From [Clostridium] scindens ATCC 35704 (lineage in GTDB: Bacteria > Bacillota > Clostridia > Lachnospirales > Lachnospiraceae), in the NCBI RefSeq assembly GCF_004295125.1, contig NZ_CP036170.1, positions 3,164,501 through 3,228,500 of the forward strand: a stretch of 64,000 nt of DNA, written 5' to 3'. The notes under the pieces were generated by a model that worked only from the letters and a program-made list of their open reading frames with translations, was not told the origin of the DNA and made no database searches. Positions 44,937-53,509 of the stretch are shown piece by piece. The position numbers and the translations under genes were made by a program. Each line of letters starts with the position of its first letter. Within the stretch, counting starts at the first letter, position 1.

Positions 44937-45472
44937 GCCTCCAGCACCTTGATCTGGCACATCTGCATCGCCTTTAACGCATTCTCATGGCTCTCTTTCG
45001 TAACTCCGGCGCAGCAGGCGGCATCCACAATGACCGGCACTTCCGGCAGGAACGCCTTTACAATCATGGCATTGGAGATTACGCAGATATCCGTACACAG
45101 GCCTACGAATGTAATGGATTCAATGCCAGTCTCCCCTTTCGCCTTTAAGTCCTGATCCTGGGCCCGAAGCAGGGGGCCTAACGCATCGCTTCCAAACGTA
45201 CGCTTGTCAATGGGCATCTCTTCTCGCTCCGCTTCAATCTCCGGATGAAGTTCCCATCCTTTGGTTCCCTTGATACAGTGAGGAACCGGAAGGTTCCTGC
45301 CTTCCTGGGTATCCAGATATTTCTCGCTATGGGTGTCCCTGGTATAAAGGATACGTCCTTTAAATCCTTTGATCTTCTCCACTACTTTTGGCACGATCGC
45401 TACCGCTTCTTTCGTTCCCAGCGCTCCGTCAATAAAATCATTCTGCATATCTACTACCACTAAGATATCCAT
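44933..45472 (-). CDS. Isochorismatase-family cysteine hydrolase (nicotinamidase-like)
   Basis: A 179-residue hydrolase. The catalytic Asp8 is in VVVDMQNDFIDG and the nucleophile Cys is in VGLCTDICVISNAM, with a cis-peptide region before it. TRDTHSEKYLDTQEGRNLPV contains likely metal ligands as in nicotinamidase PncA. GGAGGCAGG precedes the ATG. It is followed directly by crcB with a 4-base overlap. NAD salvage is the best guess, but other amides are possible. Confidence 0.88.
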   Translation of the reverse strand: MDILVVVDMQNDFIDGALGTKEAVAIVPKVVEKIKGFKGRILYTRDTHSEKYLDTQEGRNLPVPHCIKGTKGWELHPEIEAEREEMPIDKRTFGSDALGPLLRAQDQDLKAKGETGIESITFVGLCTDICVISNAMIVKAFLPEVPVIVDAACCAGVTKESHENALKAMQMCQIKVLEA

Positions 45473-45549
45473 ATTCCTGCCTCCTTTTCGGATTGTCTAC
45501 TGCTTCTATTATATACGAGATCGCGCCAAAAGCAATTCTTTTTAATCTC

Positions 45550-46199
45550 CTACTGCATATTTCCCGGAAATCTTGGGATTCCATCAAATCCTTTTTTCAA
45601 GTCCTCATCGGAAGGAATGTAGTCGGTCATCTCTTTGTTGTGGAGCTTCTCGTATGCCACCATATCAAAGTAACCGGTACCGGCCAGCCCGAACACGATA
45701 GTCTTCTCTTCCCCGGTCTCTTTACATTTGAGCGCCTCGTCAATGGCAACTTTGATGGCATGGCTGCTCTCCGGCGCGGGGAGGATTCCCTCCACTCTTG
45801 CGAAACGCTCGGCAGCCTCGAATACAGCCGTCCGCTCCACAGACCGGGCCTCCATATATCCATCCGCATACAGCCGAGAGAGAATGGGACCATTCCGGTG
45901 TCGCAGAAATCATAGGCACATACGCCTCGGGTAAGGCTCGGGCAGGAAGCCGGCTCTGCGGCGATAAAGTGATATTCCTTCTCTCCCCTTAATTTCTCTC
46001 CCATGAATGGAGAGATCAGGCCTCCAAGGTTCGAACCGCCACTTCCACAGCCTCGGATATAGCACAACCCAAACTTCCAGTCGTGCCCGGATGCTCTTCC
46101 AGGATCTTGCGCCCTATCTGCGTCTCTTCTGATGGGGACGGCGTGACGCTGGCTCCATAGGTACGCATCACTTCCCTTCGGAAAGGCTTCTGCTCGTAT
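45550..46199 (-). pseudogene. Decayed TrpB2-like (tryptophan synthase beta-like) gene
   Basis: Pieces of one TrpB2-type PLP enzyme are spread over different frames. Near 46199 [20 protein letters not shown] and [20 protein letters not shown] read in one frame. From about 46060 [20 protein letters not shown] and YHFIAAEPASCPSLTRG follow in a second, with about 55-60 residues lost between. From about 45890 SRLYADGYMEARSVERTAVF and PAPESSHAIKVAIDEALKC follow in a third, ending near 45550. The N-terminal part, including the PLP Lys, is missing. At least three separate lesions make this a clear pseudogene. Confidence 0.88.
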
Positions 46200-46227
46200 T
46201 ATTTCCTTCTTTTTCTTTCATTGCATA

Positions 46228-46257
46228 AAAAACCGGATACAACATGTGTATCCGGCC
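46228..46257 (-). terminator. Terminator of the infC-rpmI-rplT operon
   Basis: On the minus strand CCGGATACA, a 5-base loop and TGTATCCGG are followed by TTTTTT. It lies about 30 bases after the rplT stop. Confidence 0.9.
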
Positions 46258-46283
46258 TTCATTCTCTTTCTTATCCGCTATAA

Positions 46284-46640
46284 TTAAGCAACCTTAGCCT
46301 TTGCAAGTTCTGCCAGTGTTGCGAATCCTTCTGCATCGTTTACAGCCAATTCTGCCAGCATCTTTCTGTTCACGTCGATGTTAGCCAGTTTTAAACCGTG
46401 CATGAATTTACTGTAAGATAATCCATTCATTCTTGCTGCAGCATTGATACGTGCGATCCAAAGCTGACGCATCTGGCGCTTGCGCTGCTTTCTTCCTGCA
46501 TATGCAGATGTGAGCGCTCTCATAACAGACTGTTTTGCAACTCTGTACTGCTTAGAACGTGCTCCTCTGTATCCTTTTGCTAACTTTAATGTCCTATTGT
46601 GTCTTTTCTTAGCGTTTAATCCGCCTTTAATTCTTGCCAT
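46284..46640 (-). CDS. rplT: 50S ribosomal protein L20
   Basis: 118 residues, the family length. The conserved N-terminal extension that binds 23S rRNA ([20 protein letters not shown]) and the globular end ([20 protein letters not shown]) are complete. In Firmicutes L20 represses its own operon through the leader mRNA; a fitting leader is present at 47431-47580. Confidence 0.98.
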   Translation of the reverse strand: MARIKGGLNAKKRHNRTLKLAKGYRGARSKQYRVAKQSVMRALTSAYAGRKQRKRQMRQLWIARINAAARMNGLSYSKFMHGLKLANIDVNRKMLAELAVNDAEGFATLAELAKAKVA

Positions 46641-46672
46641 GTCCTATTTCCTCCTTCAAATCATCCCACATC

Positions 46673-46870
46673 TTACAGATATGGAAGAACTTTCTTCATG
46701 TTCTTTACGTTAGTTGCATCAGTAATGATTGGCTTTCTAAGATTTCTTTTTCTCTTTGTAGATTTCTTAGTTAAGATATGGCTCTTATAAGCTTTATTTC
46801 TTTTTAATTTTCCTGTACCTGTTTTTTTGAAGCGCTTTGCAGCCGCTCTATTTGTTTTAATTTTTGGCAT
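46673..46870 (-). CDS. rpmI: 50S ribosomal protein L35
   Basis: 65 residues with the family signature [20 protein letters not shown] and [20 protein letters not shown] precedes the ATG. It lies between infC and rplT, the conserved order. Confidence 0.98.
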   Translation of the reverse strand: MPKIKTNRAAAKRFKKTGTGKLKRNKAYKSHILTKKSTKRKRNLRKPIITDATNVKNMKKVLPYL

Positions 46871-46902
46871 GATAAGTTCCTCCTTAGATTTTTAATTTAT
46901 TT

Positions 46903-47409
46903 TTAACGTTTTTCAGTTAAAACCATACTCATACTTCTGCCTTCCAGCTTCGCCGGCTTTTCAACCACTGCCACATCCTCAAGCAGTTTTGCAAAATCAT
47001 CCAAAATGTGCTTGCTCTGCTGCATATGTGCCATCTCGCGTCCTCTGAAACGCAGGGTAACCTTTACTTTATTCCCTTTGCTGATAAACTTCTTTGCATT
47101 ATTCACTTTCGTATTAAGATCGTTGGTCTCAATATTCGGGGAAAGACGCACTTCCTTTACTTCAACGGTTTTCTGCTTCTTCTTTGCCTCTTTTTCCTTT
47201 CTTGCAAGTTCATATCTGTACTTTCCATAATCGATGATCTTGCAAACTGGTGGCTGGGCTTTTGGAGCAATCTTCACCAAGTCTAACTCTGCTTCCTGTG
47301 CAAGTTTCATGGCTTCTCTTGATGACATAATGCCTAATTGTTCTCCATCCTCTCCAATCACTCGTACTTCCTTGTCTCTGATCTGCCCATTAATCATTAA
47401 ATCGCTAAT
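46903..47409 (-). CDS. infC: Translation initiation factor IF-3, with AUU start
   Basis: Binds the 30S subunit, keeps it apart from 50S and proofreads the start codon. I place the start at the ATT at 47407-47409: the ribosome site GGAGGTG ends 7 bases before it, whereas the first in-frame ATG (47395-47397) is 19 bases away. The protein would begin with the initiator residue, then SDLMINGQIRDKEVRVIGED (168 residues). Both IF-3 domains are complete (AQEAELDLVKIAPKAQPPVC, KGNKVKVTLRFRGREMAH). An AUU start is known for infC in E. coli and allows IF-3 to repress its own translation. Confidence 0.95.
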   Translation of the reverse strand: MSDLMINGQIRDKEVRVIGEDGEQLGIMSSREAMKLAQEAELDLVKIAPKAQPPVCKIIDYGKYRYELARKEKEAKKKQKTVEVKEVRLSPNIETNDLNTKVNNAKKFISKGNKVKVTLRFRGREMAHMQQSKHILDDFAKLLEDVAVVEKPAKLEGRSMSMVLTEKR

Positions 47410-47430
47410 TGTTGTGCACCTCCATCATAA

Positions 47431-47580
47431 AATAAAAATAAGTGAATAGTTTACAGACTATCCACTTGCATACCCGCATAAAATGACCCTTCACGAGCCT
47501 TTATACTCAATATCAGACCAATAGTCACCCGATCGTGCTATGGTGAGAGTGGATACTCTACTTTGTTTATTGCTTCACGC
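47431..47580 (-). promoter_or_regulatory. Ribosomal protein L20-type leader with attenuator
   Basis: The untranslated leader of infC-rpmI-rplT ends in a terminator hairpin AAGTGGATAGT/ACTATTCACTT (47440-47467) followed by ATTTTTATTTT on the minus strand, just before the infC ribosome site. An upstream copy of TATCCACT (47548-47555) can pair with AGTGGATA of the terminator arm (47459-47466), which would give an antiterminator. This matches the Firmicutes L20 leader logic, in which L20 binding favours termination. Confidence 0.8.
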
Positions 47581-47587
47581 AAGTTAT

Positions 47588-47616
47588 AATTTACCACACC
47601 CAATGTGGGATGTCAA
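47588..47616 (-). promoter_or_regulatory. Promoter of the infC operon
   Basis: On the minus strand TTGACA (47611-47616), a 17-base spacer and TAAATT (47588-47593), about 180 bases before the infC start codon. Confidence 0.75.
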
Positions 47617-47740
47617 CTGGTTATTTTACATTTTTTCCGCAGAAGTTACTGTTCTTCTTGAAAAATTTGTCCATTCATGTAATAATAGAGCATAATCTAT
47701 TTTTTTGGGATGACAGACTATATTGAGGAGGTTTTTAAAC

Positions 47741-49096
47741 ATGCAAAAAAGGAGCAACTTTTCCAGCAAATTGGGATTCGTGCTGGCTGCTTCCGGCTCA
47801 GCGGTAGGCTTGGGAAATATTTGGAGATTCCCTTACCTTGCGGCTAAATATGGGGGCGGAACATTTTTATTGATTTATCTGATCCTGGCGGTGACATTCG
47901 GCTTTGCGCTCATGACTGCCGAGATCGCGCTAGGACGTAAGACAGGATTAAGCGCTATTGGCGCTTTCAAGTCCCTGGATAAGCGTTTTGGCTTTTTAGG
48001 AGTACTTGCATCCATTGTTCCTATTATTATCTTTCCTTATTATTCCGTAATCGGAGGATGGGTAATCAAGTACTTTGCCGTATTCATCAGCGGCGGCTCA
48101 GCAGCCTCAGCCGGAGATACCTACTTCTCTGACTTCATCGGCGGCACTTTCGAGCCTTTGGGCTGGTTCTTCCTGTTCATGGCATTGACTGCGATCATCG
48201 TACTGTTCGGTGTTGAAAAAGGAATTGAAAAGGTCAGCAAAGTCATGATGCCGATCCTTGTCGTTCTTACCGTTATCATTTCCATATATGGCCTGACTCT
48301 GGATGGAGCTATGGAAGGCCTTGTATATTACATACAGCCGCATATGTCGGATGTATCAGCCAAGACGATCCTTGCCGCTATGGGACAACTCTTCTACTCC
48401 ATGTCTCTGGCAATGGGAATCATGGTTACCTATGGCTCTTATATGAAGAAGGATAATAATCTGGAAAGTTCCGTTCGCCAGATCGAAATGTTCGATACCG
48501 GCATCGCTTTCCTTGCAGGCCTTATGATCATTCCTGCCGTATTCGCATTCTCCGGCGGTGACCGTTCCGCGCTCGGCGCAGGCCCTGGACTGATGTTCAT
48601 TACGCTGCCGAAAGTATTTGCCAGCATGAAATTCGGAGGGGCGATCGGCACGATCTTCTTCCTGCTGGTATTCTTCGCGGCTTTGACATCCGCAATCTCC
48701 CTGATGGAGACCATCGTATCCATCTTCCGGGATAAGTTCCACTGGGGACGAAGGAATGCATGCCTTTTCGTGGCAGTTCTTGCGCTGATCTTAGGGGCTC
48801 CGTCTTCACTGGGCTTTGGACCGCTAAGCTTCATCAGCTGGATGGGCATGTCCGTACTTGATATCATGGACTTCGTAAGCAACAGCGTCCTGATGCCGAT
48901 CGTCGCATTAGGCACCTGTATCTTTGTCGGATTCATTATCCGTCCAAAGACGATATCCGACGAAGTAAAAGAGACCGATGGCAAGTTCAAGGCAGAAAAA
49001 CTGTTCAGTGTCATGATCAAATGGGTTGCCCCCATCTTCCTGGTACTGATACTTGCAAGTTCCGTAGCAAGCGGCCTTGGCTGGTTCTCAATTTAA
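47741..49096 (+). CDS. Sodium-dependent transporter of the NSS (SNF) family
   Basis: Na+-coupled amino-acid or amine transporter, 451 residues from the ATG at 47741 (GAGGAGG before it; the TTG at 47723 is not chosen). About 11-12 membrane helices; the first carries the family signature GSAVGLGNIWRFPYLAAKYGG. The Na+/substrate unwound regions are recognisable (helix 6: FYSMSLAMGIMVTYGSYM). The substrate may be an aromatic amino acid but cannot be read from sequence. It is a single-gene unit with a terminator. Confidence 0.94.
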   Translation: MQKRSNFSSKLGFVLAASGSAVGLGNIWRFPYLAAKYGGGTFLLIYLILAVTFGFALMTAEIALGRKTGLSAIGAFKSLDKRFGFLGVLASIVPIIIFPYYSVIGGWVIKYFAVFISGGSAASAGDTYFSDFIGGTFEPLGWFFLFMALTAIIVLFGVEKGIEKVSKVMMPILVVLTVIISIYGLTLDGAMEGLVYYIQPHMSDVSAKTILAAMGQLFYSMSLAMGIMVTYGSYMKKDNNLESSVRQIEMFDTGIAFLAGLMIIPAVFAFSGGDRSALGAGPGLMFITLPKVFASMKFGGAIGTIFFLLVFFAALTSAISLMETIVSIFRDKFHWGRRNACLFVAVLALILGAPSSLGFGPLSFISWMGMSVLDIMDFVSNSVLMPIVALGTCIFVGFIIRPKTISDEVKETDGKFKAEKLFSVMIKWVAPIFLVLILASSVASGLGWFSI

Positions 49097-49120
49097 TAGA
49101 TTAATCAGTTAGATTAGAAG

Positions 49121-49158
49121 GGCCTGATGGAATGAATACCTCCATCAGGCTTTTTTTA
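49121..49158 (+). terminator. Terminator of the NSS transporter gene
   Basis: GCCTGATGGA (49122-49131), a 9-base loop and TCCATCAGGC (49141-49150) are followed by TTTTTTT. Confidence 0.92.
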
Positions 49159-49333
49159 TATCCTGTCCCTATTCCACAATCCACGCTTCTACGTCTGTAG
49201 CCTTGATCCCTCCTGCTGTCCATTTATTCTTATTATACTGCTTTTTTTCTCCCCCACAACTTGTTTTTGAACGGAAATACCTGTACTATAGAATTAGAAC
49301 CTGTCGGAAACAGCATCAAAAGGAGTTGAGACA

Positions 49334-50203
49334 ATGGATCTTAGAAAATGGAGCGTACTGCTCGCAGTCGTTGACTACGGAAGTTTTACCAAAGCCGGCG
49401 AGGAACTTAACTATACCCAGTCCGGCATTACGCATATGATGAAATCCCTGGAACAGGAAGTCGGATTTCCGCTCTTTAACAAAGGCCACCACGGCGTCTC
49501 TATCACGAAAGAAGGAAAAGCCCTTCTTCCGGCAATACGGAATCTTCTCTCAGCCAACGAGTCGCTGAATCAGGAGATATCCTTCCTCAAGGGAGCCAAG
49601 AAAGGTACCTTGACCATCGGGACCTATATCAGCTGTTCCATACACTGGATTCCCGAGATCATCCAAGAATTCCAGAAAGAGTACCCCGGCATATGTTTTG
49701 AGATCAGCGAGGGCCATGAAGGCGACCTGATCGACTGGGTGGAGAACCACAAGGTAGATATCGGGTTCATCAGTTATCATGAGCATCAGCCTTACGAGTT
49801 CATCCCGGTCTGCGACGATCCTATGATGGCCGTGGTACCGAAAGGCCACCCCTTTGCCCAATATGACGAAGTTCCCATCGAATGGTTTGAAAATGCGCCT
49901 TTCGTCTGCTCTGAGTATACTTACGGCAATGATGTCCACCGAATCCTGAAGACCGCCGGAATAAAGCCGGATATCAAGTATACCACCAGCACGGATTTCT
50001 CGATCCTGTCCATGATCGAGCACAACCTGGGCATCAGCATATTGCCTGAGCTTGTTCTTCGCGGCCAAAGCGGCAATTTTGAGACACGGCCTCTAAAGCC
50101 TCTCTCCTATCGGCGGCTGGGCATGGCTGTATCCTCCTTCCGGGATATGTCGCCTGCCATGAGAGTCTTCATCAAATATGCGCGGGACTATCTTCTGTCC
50201 TGA
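49334..50203 (+). CDS. LysR-family transcriptional regulator
   Basis: A 289-residue LysR-type regulator. The N-terminal HTH reads VVDYGSFTKAGEELNYTQSG, then ITHMMKSLEQEVGFPLFNKG; the effector domain is of the periplasmic-binding type (GTLTIGTYISCSIHWIPEII, NLGISILPELVLRG). AAAAGGAG precedes the ATG. It does not adjoin a divergent structural gene, so its target is unclear; MscL lies 120 bases downstream. Confidence 0.93.
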   Translation: MDLRKWSVLLAVVDYGSFTKAGEELNYTQSGITHMMKSLEQEVGFPLFNKGHHGVSITKEGKALLPAIRNLLSANESLNQEISFLKGAKKGTLTIGTYISCSIHWIPEIIQEFQKEYPGICFEISEGHEGDLIDWVENHKVDIGFISYHEHQPYEFIPVCDDPMMAVVPKGHPFAQYDEVPIEWFENAPFVCSEYTYGNDVHRILKTAGIKPDIKYTTSTDFSILSMIEHNLGISILPELVLRGQSGNFETRPLKPLSYRRLGMAVSSFRDMSPAMRVFIKYARDYLLS

Positions 50204-50323
50204 CGTACTTTGCCCGTAATCCTCTCATCTCTACTCAAATAATAATTGCAATTCCTATGTTTCTACACTAAAATTGTAGAAAAAGGTTTTATCAGGAACC
50301 GTACATAAGAAAGGGAAAATACC

Positions 50324-50764
50324 ATGGCAAAAAAAGGCTTTATCGGCGAATTTAAAGATTTTATCAGCCGCGGGAACGCAATGGACATGGCTGTCGGCGT
50401 TATCATCGGCGGCGCTTTCTCCGGCATCGTAACTTCATTGACTGAGGATATCATCTCCCCCATCCTGGGCTTATTCGGAGGCATAAATTTCGATCGGCTC
50501 TCTGTAAACATCCTGGGAGAGGTCACCTTGAATTATGGCAAGTTCATCACCGCTATCGTTAATTTCCTCATCATGGCATTGATCATCTTCTTCATCATGA
50601 AGGCAGTGAATACCTTAGAGGCTCAGGCAGCAAGATTAGCCCGTCTGGGAAATGAGCAAGAGGCTCCAGCGCCCACCACAAAGATTTGCCCTTTCTGCAA
50701 ATCAGAGATTCCCATCGATGCCACCAGATGCGCCCACTGTACCTCTGAGTTGGAGCAGTCGTAA
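50324..50764 (+). CDS. mscL: Large-conductance mechanosensitive channel MscL with zinc-ribbon tail
   Basis: Pentameric pressure-release channel. The first helix reads FKDFISRGNAMDMAVGVIIG, then GAFSGIVTSLTEDIISPILG; the second is FITAIVNFLIMALIIFFIMK. After a short linker the C-terminus adds a CPFCKSEI...CAHC zinc-ribbon motif (about residues 122-142), which is absent in E. coli MscL but common in some Firmicutes homologues. Length is 146 residues. Confidence 0.96.
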   Translation: MAKKGFIGEFKDFISRGNAMDMAVGVIIGGAFSGIVTSLTEDIISPILGLFGGINFDRLSVNILGEVTLNYGKFITAIVNFLIMALIIFFIMKAVNTLEAQAARLARLGNEQEAPAPTTKICPFCKSEIPIDATRCAHCTSELEQS

Positions 50765-50809
50765 GAGATCTTTCACATGCTGCGCAAATCCGACGGGGCA
50801 TAGCCTATA

Positions 50810-50852
50810 AGAAAAAAGACAGTCACAAACTTATTTGTAACTGTCTTTTTCG
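50810..50852. terminator. Bidirectional terminator between mscL and the 29-residue gene
   Basis: AAAAAGACAGT and ACTGTCTTTTT form the stem with an inner part (ACAAA/TTTGT). Both flanks have T-runs in the right orientation for either strand. Confidence 0.85.
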
Positions 50853-50858
50853 GTTGCC

Positions 50859-50948
50859 TTAGTTCTCGTGTCCTTCTTTATGAAAAAGGCTTGTTGCGCC
50901 ATACAGCGCTCCTATAGCAACGATTGCCCATCCAATCAAATTCAACAT
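50859..50948 (-). CDS. 29-residue single-span membrane protein
   Basis: A tiny gene with an AGGAGG ribosome site at 10-15 bases before the ATG, one hydrophobic helix (LNLIGWAIVAIGALYGATSL) and a short charged tail (FHKEGHEN). The stop is 7 bases before the bidirectional terminator, so it forms a complete small unit. Similar short membrane proteins are common in Firmicutes and escape most gene finders. Function unknown. Confidence 0.7.
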   Translation of the reverse strand: MLNLIGWAIVAIGALYGATSLFHKEGHEN

Positions 50949-51062
50949 CTGTCAGCACCTCCTCGCAGAAAAATTATTACTCTCTTCGTACTTTTAGTAT
51001 AAATCTTTTTTCCACTCTTGTGAAATGAGGCTTATTTATGCTGACATTACACTTCTTAATGT

Positions 51063-51926
51063 TTATCTCGACTGTCCCATGCTGAACACGGCAACGACGC
51101 CCGGACCCGTATGGCTTCCGATAACCGTGCCAATATTGTTGATCAGGATATTGGTGACACCCATCTTCTCTTCCACCAATTCCGCTACATACTGGGCGTC
51201 TTCTATACAGTCTCCATGGGTGATCATGACGATGTCGTTTTCCCATCCTTCAGCCTGTTTTGCAGCCATATCCACAATCTTGTTCAGAGACTTCTTTCGG
51301 CCTCTCTCCTTGCCGATCACCTGAAGGTATCCCTGGTTATCCACATGAATGACTGGCTTGATCTGTACCATGGTTCCCAGAATAGCCGTCGTCTTGGATA
51401 CGCGGCCTCCCCTTTGCAGATGGTTCAGATCATCTACCGTTACAAAATGGCAGACATGCAGTTTATTTTCCTCCACCCACTTTGCGACCTCTTCGATGGT
51501 CTTTCCTTCCTCTTTCAGTTTCAGTGCATAATAAAGCAGAATTCCCTCTCCCAGACAGGCGCAAAGCGAGTCAATCACGATGATCTTCCTGTTCGGATAC
51601 TTATGCTTAAGTTCTTCTCCAGCGATACGCACGCTGTTATATGTTCCGCTCAGCCCGGATGAGAAGCCCAGATGCAATACATCCTTGCCTTCCTGAAGCA
51701 TGGTCTCTAATGCGGCTTTGGCCTCGTCAGGATTCACCTGAGAAGTGACTGCCATCTTCCCCTCCCTGAGTTTTTGGAAGAATTCCTTGGACGACAGTCC
51801 GTTCATATCTTCATAGGTCTCTCCGTCAATCGTATATTTTAATGGAATAACCGGAACATTTCTCTCAGCGAGCCATTCCTTCGGCAAATCTACCGTGCTA
51901 TTTACACTAATTATATAGTCGCTCAT
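51063..51926 (-). CDS. DegV family fatty-acid-binding protein
   Basis: A 287-residue EDD-fold protein from the ATG at 51926. DegV/FakB proteins bind fatty acids and present them to the kinase FakA. Signatures: IISVNSTVDLPKEWLAERNV at the start, MAVTSQVNPDEAK, LHLGFSSGLSGTYNSVRIA (fatty-acid carboxylate site), and GSHTGPGVVAVF near the end. The start codon lies 18 bases inside the end of the MATE gene, so they are coupled. Confidence 0.94.
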   Translation of the reverse strand: MSDYIISVNSTVDLPKEWLAERNVPVIPLKYTIDGETYEDMNGLSSKEFFQKLREGKMAVTSQVNPDEAKAALETMLQEGKDVLHLGFSSGLSGTYNSVRIAGEELKHKYPNRKIIVIDSLCACLGEGILLYYALKLKEEGKTIEEVAKWVEENKLHVCHFVTVDDLNHLQRGGRVSKTTAILGTMVQIKPVIHVDNQGYLQVIGKERGRKKSLNKIVDMAAKQAEGWENDIVMITHGDCIEDAQYVAELVEEKMGVTNILINNIGTVIGSHTGPGVVAVFSMGQSR

Positions 51927-53328
51927 TATTTCCACCATCCTCTCCTTGGTCTGCACTAATCATATCATTGTTCCCCATATTACGCAAAACCTTTTTCACT
52001 GTAATGACAAATAACACGCTCGTCGCAAGCACCGAAATGATGTCTGCCACCGGCTCTGCTCTGTAGATGCCTATAACGCCCATGAACTTAGGCAGGATAA
52101 TCGCAAGCGGAATCAGCAGAATCACCTTCCGAAGCAGCGCAATAAACAGGGACACTTTCGCCTGCCCCAGGGCCAGGAATGTTGACTGGCACGCAGACTG
52201 AATGCCAAAGATCGTGATACCGAAGAAATAAATCGGCATAACCTGGCAGGTCAGTTTCACCAGCTGGTCATTATTCGTAAATATTTCCGCATAAACGCCC
52301 GGTGCAAAGACGGCAATCCCTGCAAGAACGATCGTTGCCAGAAAGCAGACCGCGATCAGCCGGATTATTGCTCCTTTGACCCTGCTTTTATTTCCTGCGC
52401 CGTAATTATAGCTGATGATCGGCTGTACGCCCTGCGTGATTCCCTGTATCGGAATTACGATCAGCTGCATGATGCTCGTCATAATGGACATGGTTCCTAC
52501 ATACAAGTCCCCTCCGTACTTCTGAAGTCCGGAGTTTAACGTAATGTTAACCAGGCTCTCCGTGCTTTGCATGATAAATGGAGAGATTCCAAGCCCTCCG
52601 ATATGCTTTACCACATCCCCCTTCAGGCGCATATTCTTTGCCTTCAGCCGAATCACGCTTTTCTTGGAGGTCAAAAACTTGATCACCCATGCCGCGCTGA
52701 CGGCCTGGGAAATGATTGTCGCCAGAGCAGCGCCCTTTACCCCCATTCCAAATACAAAGATAAATACCGGATCCAGGCAGATATTGATAATTGCTCCGAT
52801 CAAAACGGAAAGCATGGCAATCCTGGCTTCTCCCTGACCGCTGATAAATGTATTAAGCCCCACAGCGAACTGGACGAATATCGTTCCCAGCAGATAGATT
52901 CCAATATAACTTTCCGCATACTGAATCGTCGTCTCGCTGGCCCCGAATGCATACAGAACCGGAGTCTTAAATATCGAAAAGCCAATGGTCAGCACCACCG
53001 AGAAAATCACCAGCAGTCCTGCCGAATTGCCCAATATCAGTTCCGCCCGGTCATAATCGTGCTTTCCAAGCTGGATTGACGCAAGCGGCGCGCCGCCCAT
53101 TCCCGCAAATGCGCTGAAAGCCGCAATCAGCATGATAATTGGAAACGTAACCCCAACCCCTGTCAGGGCCATATCTCCATATCCTTGGATATGCCCGATA
53201 TAGATCCTATCTACTATATTATATAATACATTGATCAGCTGGGCTGCAACCGCAGGAACCGCAAGCGACACCATCAACTTCCCCAAACGCTCGCTGCCAA
53301 GCCTCTCATCCTTCGTCGTTTCTTGCAT
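51907..53328 (-). CDS. MATE-family efflux transporter
   Basis: Na+ or H+ driven multidrug/toxin exporter with 12 membrane helices, 473 residues from the ATG at 53328 (AGAGGTG before it; the GTG at 53337 is within that site). Two homologous halves can be seen; typical blocks are GNSAGLLVIFSVVLT, INICLDPVFIFVFGMGVKGA and ITQGVQPIISYNYGAGNKSR. Substrate unknown. Confidence 0.94.
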   Translation of the reverse strand: MQETTKDERLGSERLGKLMVSLAVPAVAAQLINVLYNIVDRIYIGHIQGYGDMALTGVGVTFPIIMLIAAFSAFAGMGGAPLASIQLGKHDYDRAELILGNSAGLLVIFSVVLTIGFSIFKTPVLYAFGASETTIQYAESYIGIYLLGTIFVQFAVGLNTFISGQGEARIAMLSVLIGAIINICLDPVFIFVFGMGVKGAALATIISQAVSAAWVIKFLTSKKSVIRLKAKNMRLKGDVVKHIGGLGISPFIMQSTESLVNITLNSGLQKYGGDLYVGTMSIMTSIMQLIVIPIQGITQGVQPIISYNYGAGNKSRVKGAIIRLIAVCFLATIVLAGIAVFAPGVYAEIFTNNDQLVKLTCQVMPIYFFGITIFGIQSACQSTFLALGQAKVSLFIALLRKVILLIPLAIILPKFMGVIGIYRAEPVADIISVLATSVLFVITVKKVLRNMGNNDMISADQGEDGGNNERLYN

Positions 53329-53408
53329 TATGTACACCTCTCTTTAAAAAATACGCATTGTTTATTATTTTAACACGGTCTGGGGATAATGTAAAATGGG
53401 ATTTTTTT

Positions 53409-53504
53409 ATTTTGGTGATCGCGGGCGGAGAGTGGGGAGGCGTTTCCAGAGCGTCGCAGGAAACGCCTCCCCACTCTCCGGCGTCCACGCACTTCCGCCA
53501 AAAT
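53409..53504. repeat. Long perfect hairpin (22-bp arms)
   Basis: The arms 53426-53447 and 53459-53480 are perfectly complementary over 22 bases (left arm starts CGGAGAGTGGGGAGG) around an 11-base loop. A further pair ATTTTGG (53409-53415) and CCAAAAT (53498-53504) encloses them. There is no T-tract at the base on either strand. The arms are far richer in G+C than the surroundings. It separates the MATE and GerA genes; it may be a dispersed palindromic element or a strong RNA stem. Confidence 0.75.
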
Positions 53505-53509
53505 CCCCC

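Noticed and set aside
44933-45549. Fluoride riboswitch before the isochorismatase-crcB unit
   Set aside because: The 77-base gap shows no conserved fluoride-aptamer words.
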